Source: Cohnella sp. SGD-V74
GTDB lineage: Bacteria; Bacillota; Bacilli; Paenibacillales; Paenibacillaceae
DNA: 64,000 nucleotides
Direction of reading: 5' to 3'
Assembly: GCF_003001675.1 (NCBI RefSeq)
Contig: NZ_PVYW01000011.1
Span: forward strand, 124,001 to 188,000
This document shows, in pieces, positions 9,165 to 18,441 of this stretch. Below the pieces are notes generated by a model that ran no database searches, had not been told where the DNA came from, and worked only from the letters and a program-made list of their open reading frames with translations. A program made the translations under genes and the position numbers. Positions within the stretch are counted from its first letter, which is position 1. Every line of letters begins with the position of its first letter.

Positions 9165-10214
9165 ATGTCGACAACGGACAAAATCAAATTGACTTCTTAC
9201 TCCAGCAAAGGGGGCTGCGGCTGCAAAATCGGCCCGGCCGACCTGGCTCAGGTTATTCGCAATCTTCCTCCGGCGGCTCCGAATCCCGACTTGCTCGTCG
9301 GCCTGGATACGAGCGACGACGCGGGAGTGTACCGCCTTAACGACGAGCTTGCGCTCGTGCAGACCGTCGATTTCTTCACGCCGATCGTCGACGATCCTTA
9401 TTCTTTCGGCCAGATCGCCGCGGCGAACGCGATCAGCGACATCTATGCGATGGGAGGCACCCCGCTGACGGCGCTGAACATCGTGGCATTCCCGATCTCT
9501 ACGCTGGACAAGCAGGTGCTGGCAGACATTCTCCACGGCGCGGCGGACAAGGTGAGCGAGGCGGGCATTACGCTTGTGGGCGGGCACTCCATCGACGACA
9601 AGGAGCCGAAGTTCGGTCTTGCCGTCACCGGCCTCGTTCATCCGCAGAAGGTTCGCACCAATGCCGGCGCTAAGCCGGGGGACCAGCTGATCTTGACGAA
9701 GCCGATCGGAGTAGGCATCCTGACGACGTCGATCAAGAAGGAGCAGCTGTCGGAGGAGGAGGTCGCGCGCGTTACGGCCGTCATGGCGACGCTGAACAAG
9801 ACGGCCGCCGAAACGATGAGCCGCTTCGAAGTGCACGGCTGCACCGACGTGACCGGATTCGGGCTGCTGGGACACGCGCTGGAGATGGCCAAAGGCAGCG
9901 GAGTGGGCCTGCGCATCGTGAAGGATCAGGTTCCGCTGCTGCCGAGAGTAAGAGAGCTCGCGGATCAAGGCTTCGTCCCGGGCGGGACGAAAAACAACTT
10001 CGCCCACATTGAAGATTCGGTCTCGTTCCCGGAGTCCATGGATCAAGTCGATCGGTGGATTTTGTGCGACGCCGTCACTTCGGGCGGGCTGTTGATTGCC
10101 GTCTCGCCGTCCGATTCCGACGCTTTGCTGGAGGCGCTGCTCGCAGCCGGCGTCGAGGCAAGCCGGGTCGGCGAAGCGGTAGAGGCTCATCCGGGACGGA
10201 TCGAGGTTTTGTAA
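9165..10214 (+). CDS. selD: Selenide, water dikinase (selenophosphate synthetase)
   Basis: A 349-residue cytosolic enzyme that makes selenophosphate, the activated selenium donor, from selenide and ATP. The N-terminal active-site loop reads KGGCGCK, with ordinary cysteine codons (Cys18 aligns with the catalytic Cys/Sec position), so it is the non-selenoprotein form. Further family blocks are GLDTSDDAGVY, VQTVDFFTPIVDDP, FGQIAAANAISDIYAMGG, VGGHSIDDKEPKFGLAVTG and DVTGFGLLGHALEMA. It lies about 100 bp upstream of mnmH, so its product most likely feeds selenation of tRNA wobble uridine. Confidence 0.97.
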   Translation: MSTTDKIKLTSYSSKGGCGCKIGPADLAQVIRNLPPAAPNPDLLVGLDTSDDAGVYRLNDELALVQTVDFFTPIVDDPYSFGQIAAANAISDIYAMGGTPLTALNIVAFPISTLDKQVLADILHGAADKVSEAGITLVGGHSIDDKEPKFGLAVTGLVHPQKVRTNAGAKPGDQLILTKPIGVGILTTSIKKEQLSEEEVARVTAVMATLNKTAAETMSRFEVHGCTDVTGFGLLGHALEMAKGSGVGLRIVKDQVPLLPRVRELADQGFVPGGTKNNFAHIEDSVSFPESMDQVDRWILCDAVTSGGLLIAVSPSDSDALLEALLAAGVEASRVGEAVEAHPGRIEVL

Positions 10215-10317
10215 TGAAGCCGGCAAAGCCATCCCTTTCGGAATGTAAGGGGCTTCCTCTTCATTGGTTCAACTTATACAGCTACATCAGAGCAGCAAGA
10301 GTAGGGAGAGAATCTAT

Positions 10318-11349
10318 TTGCTTCAAGATATTACGCTGGAAGAATTAAGAGCGCTGCAGCAGAAGCAGCAGCTTGCGTTCATAGACGTTCGCTCGCCGTC
10401 CGAATACGAGCTGGCCACGATACCGGGCAGTCTGAACATCCCGTTGTTCAACGACGCCGAGAGAGCGGAGATCGGCACGATCTACAAGCAGACGAGCGTC
10501 CAGGCCGCCAAAGAACGGGGACTCGAGATCGTCTCGGCCAAGCTCCCCGCCTTCATTAAGGAATTCGCGGGCATCGGACCTAAGAAAGTCGTGTTCTGCT
10601 GGCGCGGCGGCATGAGAAGCAAGACGACGGCAACGCTTCTGTCCCTGATGGGCATCCAAGCGTTCCGCTTGATCGGCGGCTATCGCGAGTATCGCAGATG
10701 GGTCGTCGAAACGATCAATACGATGGACTTTCCCCCGCGGGCTTACGTGATCCACGGCAACACGGGGACGGGAAAGACGGCCCTGCTCCGCCGACTGCAA
10801 GAGGAAGATTACCCCGTATTGGATCTGGAGGCGATGGCGGGGCATCGGGGATCGATCTTCGGGCATATCGGCTTGAAGAGCCATAACCAGAAGACGTTCG
10901 ACGCCCATCTTCTCGAAGAGATGCTCCGTTATCGGCAGTCGCCTTACGTCCTGTTCGAAGCGGAGAGCAAGCGAATCGGGAAGATTATGCTGCCCGACTC
11001 GCTGATCCGCAAAAAAGAAGAGGGCGTTCCGATCTGGATCGACATGCCCGTCCATGCCAGAGTCGAGCAAATCCTTCAGGATTATCGCCCGGCGGAATAC
11101 AAGGAGCAGTACGTCCAGGCGTTCAGGCAGATCAAATCGCGCATTCATACGCCCGTCGCGGCGGAGATCGAAGCGCTGCTGCTGGCCGACCGTTTCGCCG
11201 AAGCGGTGGAGCTGCTGCTCTTGCACTACTACGATCCGAGATATGCGTATACGGCGGAGCAGTACGGGGACGATGCGGGAATCCGCTTCAGCGTCCGGAA
11301 TGCGGACGAGGCTCTGCAGGCGATTCGAAGCTATATTTCCGACGTATAA
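10318..11349 (+). CDS. mnmH: tRNA 2-selenouridine synthase
   Basis: A 343-residue enzyme that converts 2-thiouridine to 2-selenouridine at the wobble position of Lys, Glu and Gln tRNAs, using selenophosphate and geranyl diphosphate. The N-terminal rhodanese domain contains the catalytic CWRGGMRS (Cys94). A P-loop GNTGTGKTALL follows in the C-terminal domain. I take the TTG at 10318 as start because GGGAGAG lies 9-10 bases upstream and the protein then begins LQDITLEEL, like homologues. Its last 62 bp overlap the 3' end of the convergent SGNH hydrolase gene. No selA or selB is in view, so selenium may be used here only for tRNA. Confidence 0.95.
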   Translation: MLQDITLEELRALQQKQQLAFIDVRSPSEYELATIPGSLNIPLFNDAERAEIGTIYKQTSVQAAKERGLEIVSAKLPAFIKEFAGIGPKKVVFCWRGGMRSKTTATLLSLMGIQAFRLIGGYREYRRWVVETINTMDFPPRAYVIHGNTGTGKTALLRRLQEEDYPVLDLEAMAGHRGSIFGHIGLKSHNQKTFDAHLLEEMLRYRQSPYVLFEAESKRIGKIMLPDSLIRKKEEGVPIWIDMPVHARVEQILQDYRPAEYKEQYVQAFRQIKSRIHTPVAAEIEALLLADRFAEAVELLLLHYYDPRYAYTAEQYGDDAGIRFSVRNADEALQAIRSYISDV

Positions 11350-12259
11350 TCTCCCGATAGAATGCCGAAGAGATCACGCCGTGGCCTTCGGAATTGGGAT
11401 GTACGGTATTCTCCGGCAGAAGAAGGCGGACGTTTCCGCTCGTCATGCCGTACAGGTCGATACAGGGAACCGACATTCTCCGGCATGCCTGCGCCACTTC
11501 GTCTGCCTTGCGTTGATTCTGTTCTTCGGAATAATACGAGTTGTAAGGGATATTGGAGACGATCAGTTCGGCTCCGGGCATCAGCTCCATGATCCGCTCG
11601 ATGCCCTGGACCATGGCCGCATACGGTCTCTCGTCGTTCATGCCGGCGAGCCACAGGACAAGATCCGGATTACGGGGCGCGACGACGGCATCCAGTACGC
11701 CTGTAACCGTGCGAATCGAGGCGCCGGACAAGCCGTGCACGCTGACCGGAACGGCAAGCATGCTTTGCAGCCTGCGCCCGTATAGCCCGAGCGGTCTGTC
11801 TTCGACGTTGGCGCCGAAGGTGATCGAATCGCCGATGCAGACGATTTGACGGTATCTGACATTCGAAGGCTTTACGAAGTCCACTTCAAGATAATCGAGA
11901 TTCAAGCGGCACGAGGAGGAGCATTTGTTCTTCCGGCCGCTTTTTCGTATTTCCAGCGTATGAAATTCCGCTTCCAAATTGTCGATGGTGCAGACGAGAA
12001 CGCCGTGACGTTCCGATGAACTGTACAGATCGATCACCTGAAGCCGCTTTCCATCCAACCAAATCTCCGCAAGGCCGTAGTCTCCGGTTGAAGCGAATAC
12101 CTTAGCTGAGCGGAAAGCTCCGCTCCATCTCGCCGCAGCGTCGTGATCGGCCGCATCGTTTGTTTCGTGTCTGCTGCCGATACTGGCGTCGGCGGAAGGA
12201 ATCGAGTTCCATTCCCCCTCGTAGTCCAATGCGATGTTTTCAACTCTCATCTCCGGCAT
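11288..12259 (-). CDS. SGNH/GDSL-family hydrolase (carbohydrate esterase-like)
   Basis: A 323-residue protein with an N-terminal beta-sandwich of about 120 residues (DGKRLQVIDLYSSSERHG) followed by an SGNH hydrolase domain. Block I with the nucleophile Ser is CIGDSITFGA, an SGNH-type Gly is in HGLSGASIRT, the Asn block is AGMNDERP, and the catalytic His is in NTVHPNSEGHG. This architecture resembles CE2/acetylxylan esterase-like deacetylases, so it may remove acetyl groups from polysaccharides. There is no signal peptide. The start follows GGGGAGGG and overlaps the upstream small gene by 13 bp, so the two are coupled. The 3' end overlaps mnmH on the other strand. Confidence 0.85.
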   Translation of the reverse strand: MPEMRVENIALDYEGEWNSIPSADASIGSRHETNDAADHDAAARWSGAFRSAKVFASTGDYGLAEIWLDGKRLQVIDLYSSSERHGVLVCTIDNLEAEFHTLEIRKSGRKNKCSSSCRLNLDYLEVDFVKPSNVRYRQIVCIGDSITFGANVEDRPLGLYGRRLQSMLAVPVSVHGLSGASIRTVTGVLDAVVAPRNPDLVLWLAGMNDERPYAAMVQGIERIMELMPGAELIVSNIPYNSYYSEEQNQRKADEVAQACRRMSVPCIDLYGMTSGNVRLLLPENTVHPNSEGHGVISSAFYREIIRRKYSFESPAEPRPHSGR

Positions 12260-12612
12260 AAGCCGCCCTCCCCGCTAAGATGCATAGGAACCGCCCAAAT
12301 CGTCCATCCTCCCGTCAGCCGCGGAACCTCGATAACCAGGTAACGCGAAATATCGCGAAGAACGAAGGAGGTATCGGCCGTTACGCCTCTTAGCGATGCG
12401 TGCTCCCCAAGCTCCTGCAAATAAGGGCCGCTTTCGTTCGGGGCTCCCTTGATCTCCAGGTCGATCGAGGCGTTATCGGTCGAGCCGATCAAATAAATTC
12501 TGCAATGCGAATAGCCGCACATATCCATAGGATTGCTGCGCCTTGTGGCGGGAGTCGGCAAGTAAATATGGGCCGGCGGAGGCTCAGCGGGATGACGACA
12601 GACGTGCTGCAT
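12247..12612 (-). CDS. Hypothetical protein coupled to SGNH hydrolase
   Basis: A 121-residue protein that I do not recognise. A perfect GGAGGT site 8 bases before the ATG and the 13-bp overlap with the SGNH hydrolase gene show it is real. It is beta-strand rich (CRIYLIGSTDNASIDLEIKG, YLVIEVPRLTGGWTIWAVPM), with no signal peptide or membrane segment. The strand pattern suggests a small beta-sandwich, possibly a carbohydrate-binding or substrate-presentation partner of the hydrolase, but that is inference. Confidence 0.7.
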   Translation of the reverse strand: MQHVCRHPAEPPPAHIYLPTPATRRSNPMDMCGYSHCRIYLIGSTDNASIDLEIKGAPNESGPYLQELGEHASLRGVTADTSFVLRDISRYLVIEVPRLTGGWTIWAVPMHLSGEGGLCRR

Positions 12613-12843
12613 ACGTTCAGCACCTCCTTTCTAGCCCATTGTAGTAGGGAATCACCGACGCGCCTATGAGACTTTTTTTACGGAGTTGCCCATTTTCTAC
12701 TACTTCAGGGGAATCTATTGTCCCCCCAATTCAGATTGGTTACTGTATCTACACCGGGAGGAGGAGGGTCATCAAAGGGGTTCGAAAACAGATCAACATT
12801 CCCGAAATCGACTTTTAATTCAAAATCAAAGGTGGTATACAGC
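12613..12843. other. Divergent intergenic region, lower GC
   Basis: These 231 bp separate the minus-strand SGNH pair from the plus-strand isomerase locus. The region has a short inverted repeat (GGGGAATC...TGTCCCC, about 12707-12726) and an AAAGGTGG site just before the isomerase ATG. No convincing gene was found: open frames here are only N-terminal read-through extensions. Promoters for both directions must lie here, but I could not assign them with confidence. Confidence 0.4.
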
Positions 12844-14286
12844 ATGACTTTGGGGAATATCCGGAAAAAAGCCCGCGTCGGGGTAATTACAGTCGGCCAC
12901 GAGCCGTATTGGGGACAATTCGAAGGCTTGAAGGAAGAGCTTGAAGGGTATGGACGGGAATTCGAAGCGCTGCTGGCGGGCAGCGACGTGGACGTCGTCA
13001 GCGGAGGCTTCGTCGACAATGTGGACAAGTCTTTCGCGGCAGCCGCCTATTTGAAGTCCCGCGACGTGGACTTTCTGTTCTGCAACCTGAGCACTTACGT
13101 CACTTCGTCTTCGGCGGCGACGGCCATTCTGAATCTGGACGTACCGACCGTGCTGGTGGCGCTCCAGCCCTTGAAGCGTCTGGATTACCGGAACACCACG
13201 ACTTACATGCAACTGGCGAACGACAATATTTGCTCTCTGCCGGAAATCGGAGGCGTGCTCGTTAGAGCCGGCAAGCCGGCGGCGGGGATGGTCGTCGGGA
13301 CGCTGCATGACGACCCGAGAGCCGCAGCGGAATTAAGGAGCTGGTGCCAGGTCGCGAACGCCCGCAGGGCGTTCAAGCACGCGAAGATCGGATATCTGGG
13401 CCACACGTACGAAGGGATGTACGATATGAATTCGGATCCGACGGCATTCACGGCGGCATTCGGCTCCCATGTTCAGATGCTGGAGATGTGCGATCTCGCG
13501 AAGCGGGTCAACGGGGCGACAAGCGGAGAAATCAAGGACAAGATCGACGAGATCCAAAGCATCTTCAAGATCGCGGATCCGTTCATCGATCCCGTGACGA
13601 GACCGATTAAGCAGGAGGACCTGGAGTGGTCTGCCAAAGTGGCGGTTGGACTGGATAAGCTGGTGTCGGAATTCGGCCTGACCGGTCTGGCTTATTATTA
13701 CAAGGGCCTCGACAACAATGAATACGAGCGGATCGGCTCGAATATGGTGTTGGGCAATTCCTTGCTGACGGGGAAGGGCATTCCTCTGGCGGGAGAAGCG
13801 GACCTCAAGACGTGCGCGGCGATGCTCATCATGGATCGGTTGGATGCCGGAGGCTCGTTCGCCGAGCTGCACCCGTGCGATTTCGTCGACAACGTCGTGT
13901 TGGTCGGGCATGACGGTCCTCATAACATCAAAATCGCGAACGGACGGCCGATCATCCGCGGACTGGATCTGTTCCATGGCAAAGCCGGATCGGGCATCGG
14001 CGTCGAGTTCAGCATCCAAACGGGGCCCGTGACGCTGCTCGGCATCTCGCAGACGGCAGACGGGCGCTTCAAGATGATCGCGACCGAAGGGCAATCCATT
14101 CCGGGGGAAATTCCGCAGACCGGCAATACAAACACGCGCTGCAGCTTCGATCGCCCGGTGGCGGAGTTCATCGAGCAATGGTGCTCGGCGGGGCCGACCC
14201 ACCACTTCGCGCTCGGCGTCGGCCATGTCAACGCCAAGCTGAAGAACGTCGCCAAGGTGCTGGGCATCGAGCTGGAAATCGTATAG
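12844..14286 (+). CDS. L-arabinose/L-fucose isomerase family protein
   Basis: A 480-residue cytosolic protein of the AraA/FucI superfamily, which interconverts aldoses and ketoses with a divalent metal. Recognisable pieces are ARVGVITVGHEPYWGQFEGL at the start, GLAYYYKG, LGNSLLTGKGIPLAGEADL, AELHPCDFVDNVVLVGHDGP and ITWQ-like ends replaced by PTHHFALGVGHV. The start MTLGN is preferred because AAAGGTGG lies just upstream, and an upstream in-frame extension looks non-coding. Its stop is 14 bp from the next gene. It is the first gene of a run of glycosidases, so its substrate is probably a sugar released by them. The exact sugar is unknown. Confidence 0.85.
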   Translation: MTLGNIRKKARVGVITVGHEPYWGQFEGLKEELEGYGREFEALLAGSDVDVVSGGFVDNVDKSFAAAAYLKSRDVDFLFCNLSTYVTSSSAATAILNLDVPTVLVALQPLKRLDYRNTTTYMQLANDNICSLPEIGGVLVRAGKPAAGMVVGTLHDDPRAAAELRSWCQVANARRAFKHAKIGYLGHTYEGMYDMNSDPTAFTAAFGSHVQMLEMCDLAKRVNGATSGEIKDKIDEIQSIFKIADPFIDPVTRPIKQEDLEWSAKVAVGLDKLVSEFGLTGLAYYYKGLDNNEYERIGSNMVLGNSLLTGKGIPLAGEADLKTCAAMLIMDRLDAGGSFAELHPCDFVDNVVLVGHDGPHNIKIANGRPIIRGLDLFHGKAGSGIGVEFSIQTGPVTLLGISQTADGRFKMIATEGQSIPGEIPQTGNTNTRCSFDRPVAEFIEQWCSAGPTHHFALGVGHVNAKLKNVAKVLGIELEIV

Positions 14287-14300
14287 GAGGGGTGGACGTC

Positions 14301-16760
14301 ATGACCGGCAAGCGAGAGAAACAGTTGAAGAGAGCGACGTTGGAGATGAGTCTGAAGCCGTTCAAAAGCCTGGAGCAAACGGCAGTCGACGAGGTATGCG
14401 CGGAGGCGCTGCGGCAGTGGAAGCCGCTGCTCGACATAGCGGAATCGGCTTCCATGCTGCTGTGGATATCGGACGGCAGCGAAATCCTGACTTGGAACGG
14501 ACGCGAGACGGATTCCTTCGAATGGGCGAAATATATCGGGTTCGCGAACGAAGAGTATTTCAGCCACATTCAGGACCGGGACAATCCTCGGATTGCCCGT
14601 CTGTACACGGCAAATCCGCCGGACATGACCTACGGGGATCTGAAGCGCATCGTCGCTTCGTTCAAACGGATCGCCGATGAGCGCTTCGGGATACGGCTGG
14701 AGGTCGGGGCTACGTTCGATGCGGGACCGGAATTCGCGTACTCGGATTTTAAGTACAAGGCGCATCCGGAAATCAACCGCGCGGAGCTGGGAGGCCGTTA
14801 CGTTGCACTGAAGGCCGATTATACCGTCGTCTGCACGTGGTCGAAGCTGAAGCAGGATTGTTCGTCCTATGCGGCCTATCCCGACGGAATTCCGGAGGGA
14901 ACGCCTTTCGGCGAATTTTTCGGCAAGCAATGCGCAAGCTTCCTGCCTGCGCTCGGATTCGATTATATCTGGTTCTCTAACGGGTTTGCGTTGTCGTACT
15001 TTCCGTGGACGTACCTTGGAGCCAATTACGACGGAACGAATATCCCGTTGGCGGATCATGCCGAGTTATCCGCCAACGTTCTGTCGTTCTGGGATTTGTT
15101 CAAGAGGGAATGCCCGGACTATCGGGTAGAGATCCGGGGAACCAATTTCGGAACCGGCATGGATCTGGCGAAGGATTGTATCCCGATGCTGCAGCTCTAC
15201 GAGAAGAACTACCTGGAATATCCGGCGCCGAACTCGCCTTGGGGGGCGCTCAACTTTGACTTCGGTCTGGAGATGACCGGCTACATGTCGCGGATCGCGG
15301 AGCTGCCGGGCGAGACTTTTCCTTATCGCTTTTACCCGAACGACCCCTGGTTCTGGCAAAATCCCTGGTTCGACCTGTACGACAGGGAAGCGCACGATAT
15401 CTATTGCCCGCTGTCCGTCGCCCGGGTGAACGAATCCGGAGAGACGGAGAGCCCCGGCGTCATCGAAATTTTAACGATCGATACGGAAAAAGGAGAGCTG
15501 GTCGAGGAAGGGCCCGCCGAGATCGTGCCGCATATCCGAAGGGCGCTGAAGGATCGTCCCGACGAGCCCGGCTTGTTGACTTGGCTTTATCCTTTCCGGG
15601 AGCTGCATCATGCGGCAGCCTCCCCCAACGACCGGTCGGGCATGATCTTCTTCCATGACTGGTTCGTACGCAACGCGATTAACGAAGGGCTGCCGCTGAA
15701 CACCGTCGTCGGCACGGACGTCTTCTTCTCGATGAAGGAGGAGGCCGTCGGCAAGCTGCGCGATACGATCCTGTTCGTGGCGACGGGCTGGCTGGAAGGC
15801 GAACAAGCGGAAGCCGTCGCGAATTATGTACGGCGAGGCGGACAAGTGCTGCTGTACGGCGCCGTGCGCGACGCGAATCTGCTTGAGCTGCTTCGGCTGC
15901 AAAGCGCTCCGCCGCTTGAAGGCGAGTTCGAGTACCGGCTGTCGGGCAGGGCAGACGGTCTGGAACAGGAGGACACCCGGGCTAGCAAGCTGCGCCACTA
16001 CGGCTTGATCGGAGACGGCGGACTATCGGAGAGGTTAGCGGGCGGGGCCGATGCGCATACGGCGCTCGTCTGCGAGGTGAGGCAAGGCGAGGAGGATCGC
16101 GCATTCGCGCTAAGCCGCTCCCTGCCGGAATGGAACGGCGGACGAGCAGGATGGGTGCGGGGTTCGCTGCCGTTCGAGCCGTCGGGAATCACCCATCTGC
16201 CGGTGCGCCAGGCTGCCGAATGGTCGGATGCTTCGATCGCCGTCCGCTCCGTGCTCGAGCATTTCGGTTACACGATCATGCAGAGTAAATACGATCAGAG
16301 CTCCGCATCCGCTCTTCTGTTCGTAAAGCGGCACGACAATGCCTTTTTTTTCGTCGGCTGCAAGAAGGATACGTCCGTGTCGTTCCGCCTGCGTTTTCCG
16401 GACGGAGAACCGGTCATTACCGGTCAGACGGCCGTGATCGGCCATGGCTGCGCGGCTTACGCGCTGGACCGGACGTTCCATGAGGAATGTCGAGTTTTCG
16501 CCGAGCAGATCGGCCCCTCACAGGTGAGCTGCAGAGAGATGAGCGCCATGCCGACGCGCAGAAAACAATCGGTGCGCCAGCTTGCAGTCAGCGGTCTGGC
16601 GGATGCCGTGCTGACGGTGTACCCGCCGCTTGCCGCGCTGGAGGCCGACTTGGTAGAGCTTCGCGCGGAACATACGGACGGGGAGCCGATCCCGTTCGAA
16701 CGCAAGGGTAACAAAATCGTCGCGCGTTCGGTTAGCGGCAGCGTGAGCATCACTTGGTGA
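14301..16760 (+). CDS. Uncharacterised glycosidase-like protein (819 aa)
   Basis: An 819-residue cytosolic protein, started at an ATG following TAGGAGGGG. I do not recognise a named family. The first 430 residues look like a TIM-barrel glycosidase: ATLEMSLKPFKSL, ADERFGIRLEVGATFDAGPEF, DYIWFSNGFALSYFPW and a WFDLYDREAHDIY motif rich in aromatic residues. Residues about 460-560 resemble the amidotransferase-like domain of GH42 enzymes (FVATGWLEGEQAEAVANYVR, GGQVLLYGAVRD). The remainder is beta-rich. It is tightly linked to the isomerase gene upstream (14 bp) and GH3 downstream (27 bp), so a role in glycan breakdown is likely. Confidence 0.7.
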   Translation: MTGKREKQLKRATLEMSLKPFKSLEQTAVDEVCAEALRQWKPLLDIAESASMLLWISDGSEILTWNGRETDSFEWAKYIGFANEEYFSHIQDRDNPRIARLYTANPPDMTYGDLKRIVASFKRIADERFGIRLEVGATFDAGPEFAYSDFKYKAHPEINRAELGGRYVALKADYTVVCTWSKLKQDCSSYAAYPDGIPEGTPFGEFFGKQCASFLPALGFDYIWFSNGFALSYFPWTYLGANYDGTNIPLADHAELSANVLSFWDLFKRECPDYRVEIRGTNFGTGMDLAKDCIPMLQLYEKNYLEYPAPNSPWGALNFDFGLEMTGYMSRIAELPGETFPYRFYPNDPWFWQNPWFDLYDREAHDIYCPLSVARVNESGETESPGVIEILTIDTEKGELVEEGPAEIVPHIRRALKDRPDEPGLLTWLYPFRELHHAAASPNDRSGMIFFHDWFVRNAINEGLPLNTVVGTDVFFSMKEEAVGKLRDTILFVATGWLEGEQAEAVANYVRRGGQVLLYGAVRDANLLELLRLQSAPPLEGEFEYRLSGRADGLEQEDTRASKLRHYGLIGDGGLSERLAGGADAHTALVCEVRQGEEDRAFALSRSLPEWNGGRAGWVRGSLPFEPSGITHLPVRQAAEWSDASIAVRSVLEHFGYTIMQSKYDQSSASALLFVKRHDNAFFFVGCKKDTSVSFRLRFPDGEPVITGQTAVIGHGCAAYALDRTFHEECRVFAEQIGPSQVSCREMSAMPTRRKQSVRQLAVSGLADAVLTVYPPLAALEADLVELRAEHTDGEPIPFERKGNKIVARSVSGSVSITW

Positions 16761-16787
16761 CGGCAGGAGAGAAGGGAAGGATTAACG

Positions 16788-18371
16788 ATGAAATACCGGA
16801 TTCGGATAAAGGACAGCGCCGAGCGCGAGGCGGCGGCGCTGTCCTTCAGGGAGCTTCTGAATCAGGTCTGCTGTCCGACCTACGGCCGGATCGGAGAAGA
16901 GAAGCTGGAATCCTTCGGGGCGATGTTCTTCCATCCGATGGAGCGAGACGAGCTAAGACGAATCATCGGGAAGTTCAAGGCGGGGTGCAAGCTTCCTCCT
17001 TTTATCGTCAGCGACTTGGAATGCGGGCCCGGCAATATGATCTTGGGCGCGACCAAGTTCCCCTACATGATGGGACTTAGCCAGACGAACTCCGAGGAGC
17101 TTGCCTACGAGACCGGCAAGATTGCCGCCCACGAGGCGGGCGAGCTGGGATACAACTGGACGTTCTCGCCCGTAGCCGATCTGGCGGCCGACCCGGACAG
17201 TCCCGTCGTCAGCATGCGAAGCGCGGGCGTCCGTCCCGAGCACGCTGTCAAGATGACAGGCGCCTACATGACGGGTTTGCAAGAGAACGGGATGATGGCG
17301 ACGATCAAGCATTTTCCGGGAGACGGGTATACCTCCTGGGACCATCACTTAACGACGCCGTTACTTCCGCTGGACAAGACTGCCTGGTTCGCCGGTCCCG
17401 GGCGCGTCTTTCAAGATTTGATCGATCGCGGCGCGATGGCTGTGATGCCGGGCCATATCGCGCTCCCAGCCTTCGACGAGCCGGATGAGCGCGGGTTGTA
17501 TCCTCCGGCGACGGTATCGAAGCGGCTGTTGGTCGATCTGCTGCGCGGAGAGCTGGGCTTTGAAGGGCTGATCGTGACGGATGCCATGGAGATGGGCGGC
17601 ATCGTCGGCTATATGAATTACTATGACGCCTGCGCTGCGGCTTTGGAGAACGGCTGCGACATGCTCCTCTTTCCCCGGATGGACGAGCGTTTCTATGCGG
17701 AGATGGAACGCAGAGCGGAGGACGGAACGCTCAGTCTCGATACGATGCGCAACCGAGCGGCCAGAATTATCGCGCTGAAGGAGCAGTTCGGTCTGTTCCG
17801 AGCCGCGGAAGCCGCGCCGAAGCCGTTGCCGGACCTTGCGGAGCACGAAGCGGTTGCGAGGCAAGTCACAGAGCGAGGCATCACGGTCGTGCGCGACCGG
17901 GAGGGGATCGTTCCGTTCCTGATCGGCAAGGAAACGAAGGTGCTGCATGCCGTCATTATGAACAATGCCGACCGGAACGGGGGGCTGCTCGCCAGCATGA
18001 AGCAGTCGCTCGGCAGCTTAACCGATTATGTCGAGCAGTGGATCGACCCGGGTCCGGACGCGTTATTCCAAGCCGCAGCCGAGAAGCGCTTCGACTTGAT
18101 CGTCTGTTCGATCGGGAGCAGGCTGAGCTATGGCCTGAACGTCGTCCGTCTTCATGACGAGGTCGCCAGAAATATGATGGGCGGCTGGACGAAGCTGGGT
18201 ACACCGATTATTTTCGTCTCGCATTTTCACCCGTTCGTCCATAAGGAGTACGAAGCATCCATCGATACCCTCATCAACACGTACGGAGATATTGCGTGTA
18301 CCGTTCCGTTCCTTGTTCAAGGCATTGCGGGCGAGAGAGCCCTGAACCGGAATTTATACGCGCATGATTGA
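16788..18371 (+). CDS. GH3 family glycoside hydrolase (beta-N-acetylhexosaminidase/NagZ-like)
   Basis: A 527-residue protein with a GH3 N-terminal barrel: PPFIVSDLECGPGN, YNWTFSPVADLAADP, IKHFPGDGYTSWDHH and GLIVTDAMEMGGI, where the Asp of VTDAMEM is the expected nucleophile. The C-terminal part (about residues 370-525) is a shorter second domain. There is no signal peptide, so it acts inside the cell. KHFPGDG followed by D-x-H resembles the NagZ pattern (KHFPGHG), but one key His is Gly-Asp-Gly here, so substrate preference is uncertain. It is part of the isomerase-glycosidase operon, 70 bp ahead of the GH2 gene. Confidence 0.88.
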   Translation: MKYRIRIKDSAEREAAALSFRELLNQVCCPTYGRIGEEKLESFGAMFFHPMERDELRRIIGKFKAGCKLPPFIVSDLECGPGNMILGATKFPYMMGLSQTNSEELAYETGKIAAHEAGELGYNWTFSPVADLAADPDSPVVSMRSAGVRPEHAVKMTGAYMTGLQENGMMATIKHFPGDGYTSWDHHLTTPLLPLDKTAWFAGPGRVFQDLIDRGAMAVMPGHIALPAFDEPDERGLYPPATVSKRLLVDLLRGELGFEGLIVTDAMEMGGIVGYMNYYDACAAALENGCDMLLFPRMDERFYAEMERRAEDGTLSLDTMRNRAARIIALKEQFGLFRAAEAAPKPLPDLAEHEAVARQVTERGITVVRDREGIVPFLIGKETKVLHAVIMNNADRNGGLLASMKQSLGSLTDYVEQWIDPGPDALFQAAAEKRFDLIVCSIGSRLSYGLNVVRLHDEVARNMMGGWTKLGTPIIFVSHFHPFVHKEYEASIDTLINTYGDIACTVPFLVQGIAGERALNRNLYAHD

Positions 18372-18441
18372 TCCGGCATCGAGACAACGTCCGGGTGTCG
18401 GGCAGGTTATACGCAAGTCATTATGGGCCGGAGGCTGAAGC

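Noticed and set aside
12718-12843. 42-codon N-terminal extension of the isomerase frame
   Set aside because: No ribosome site precedes it, the composition is Ser/Gly-rich and unlike the family, and AAAGGTGG marks the ATG at 12844.
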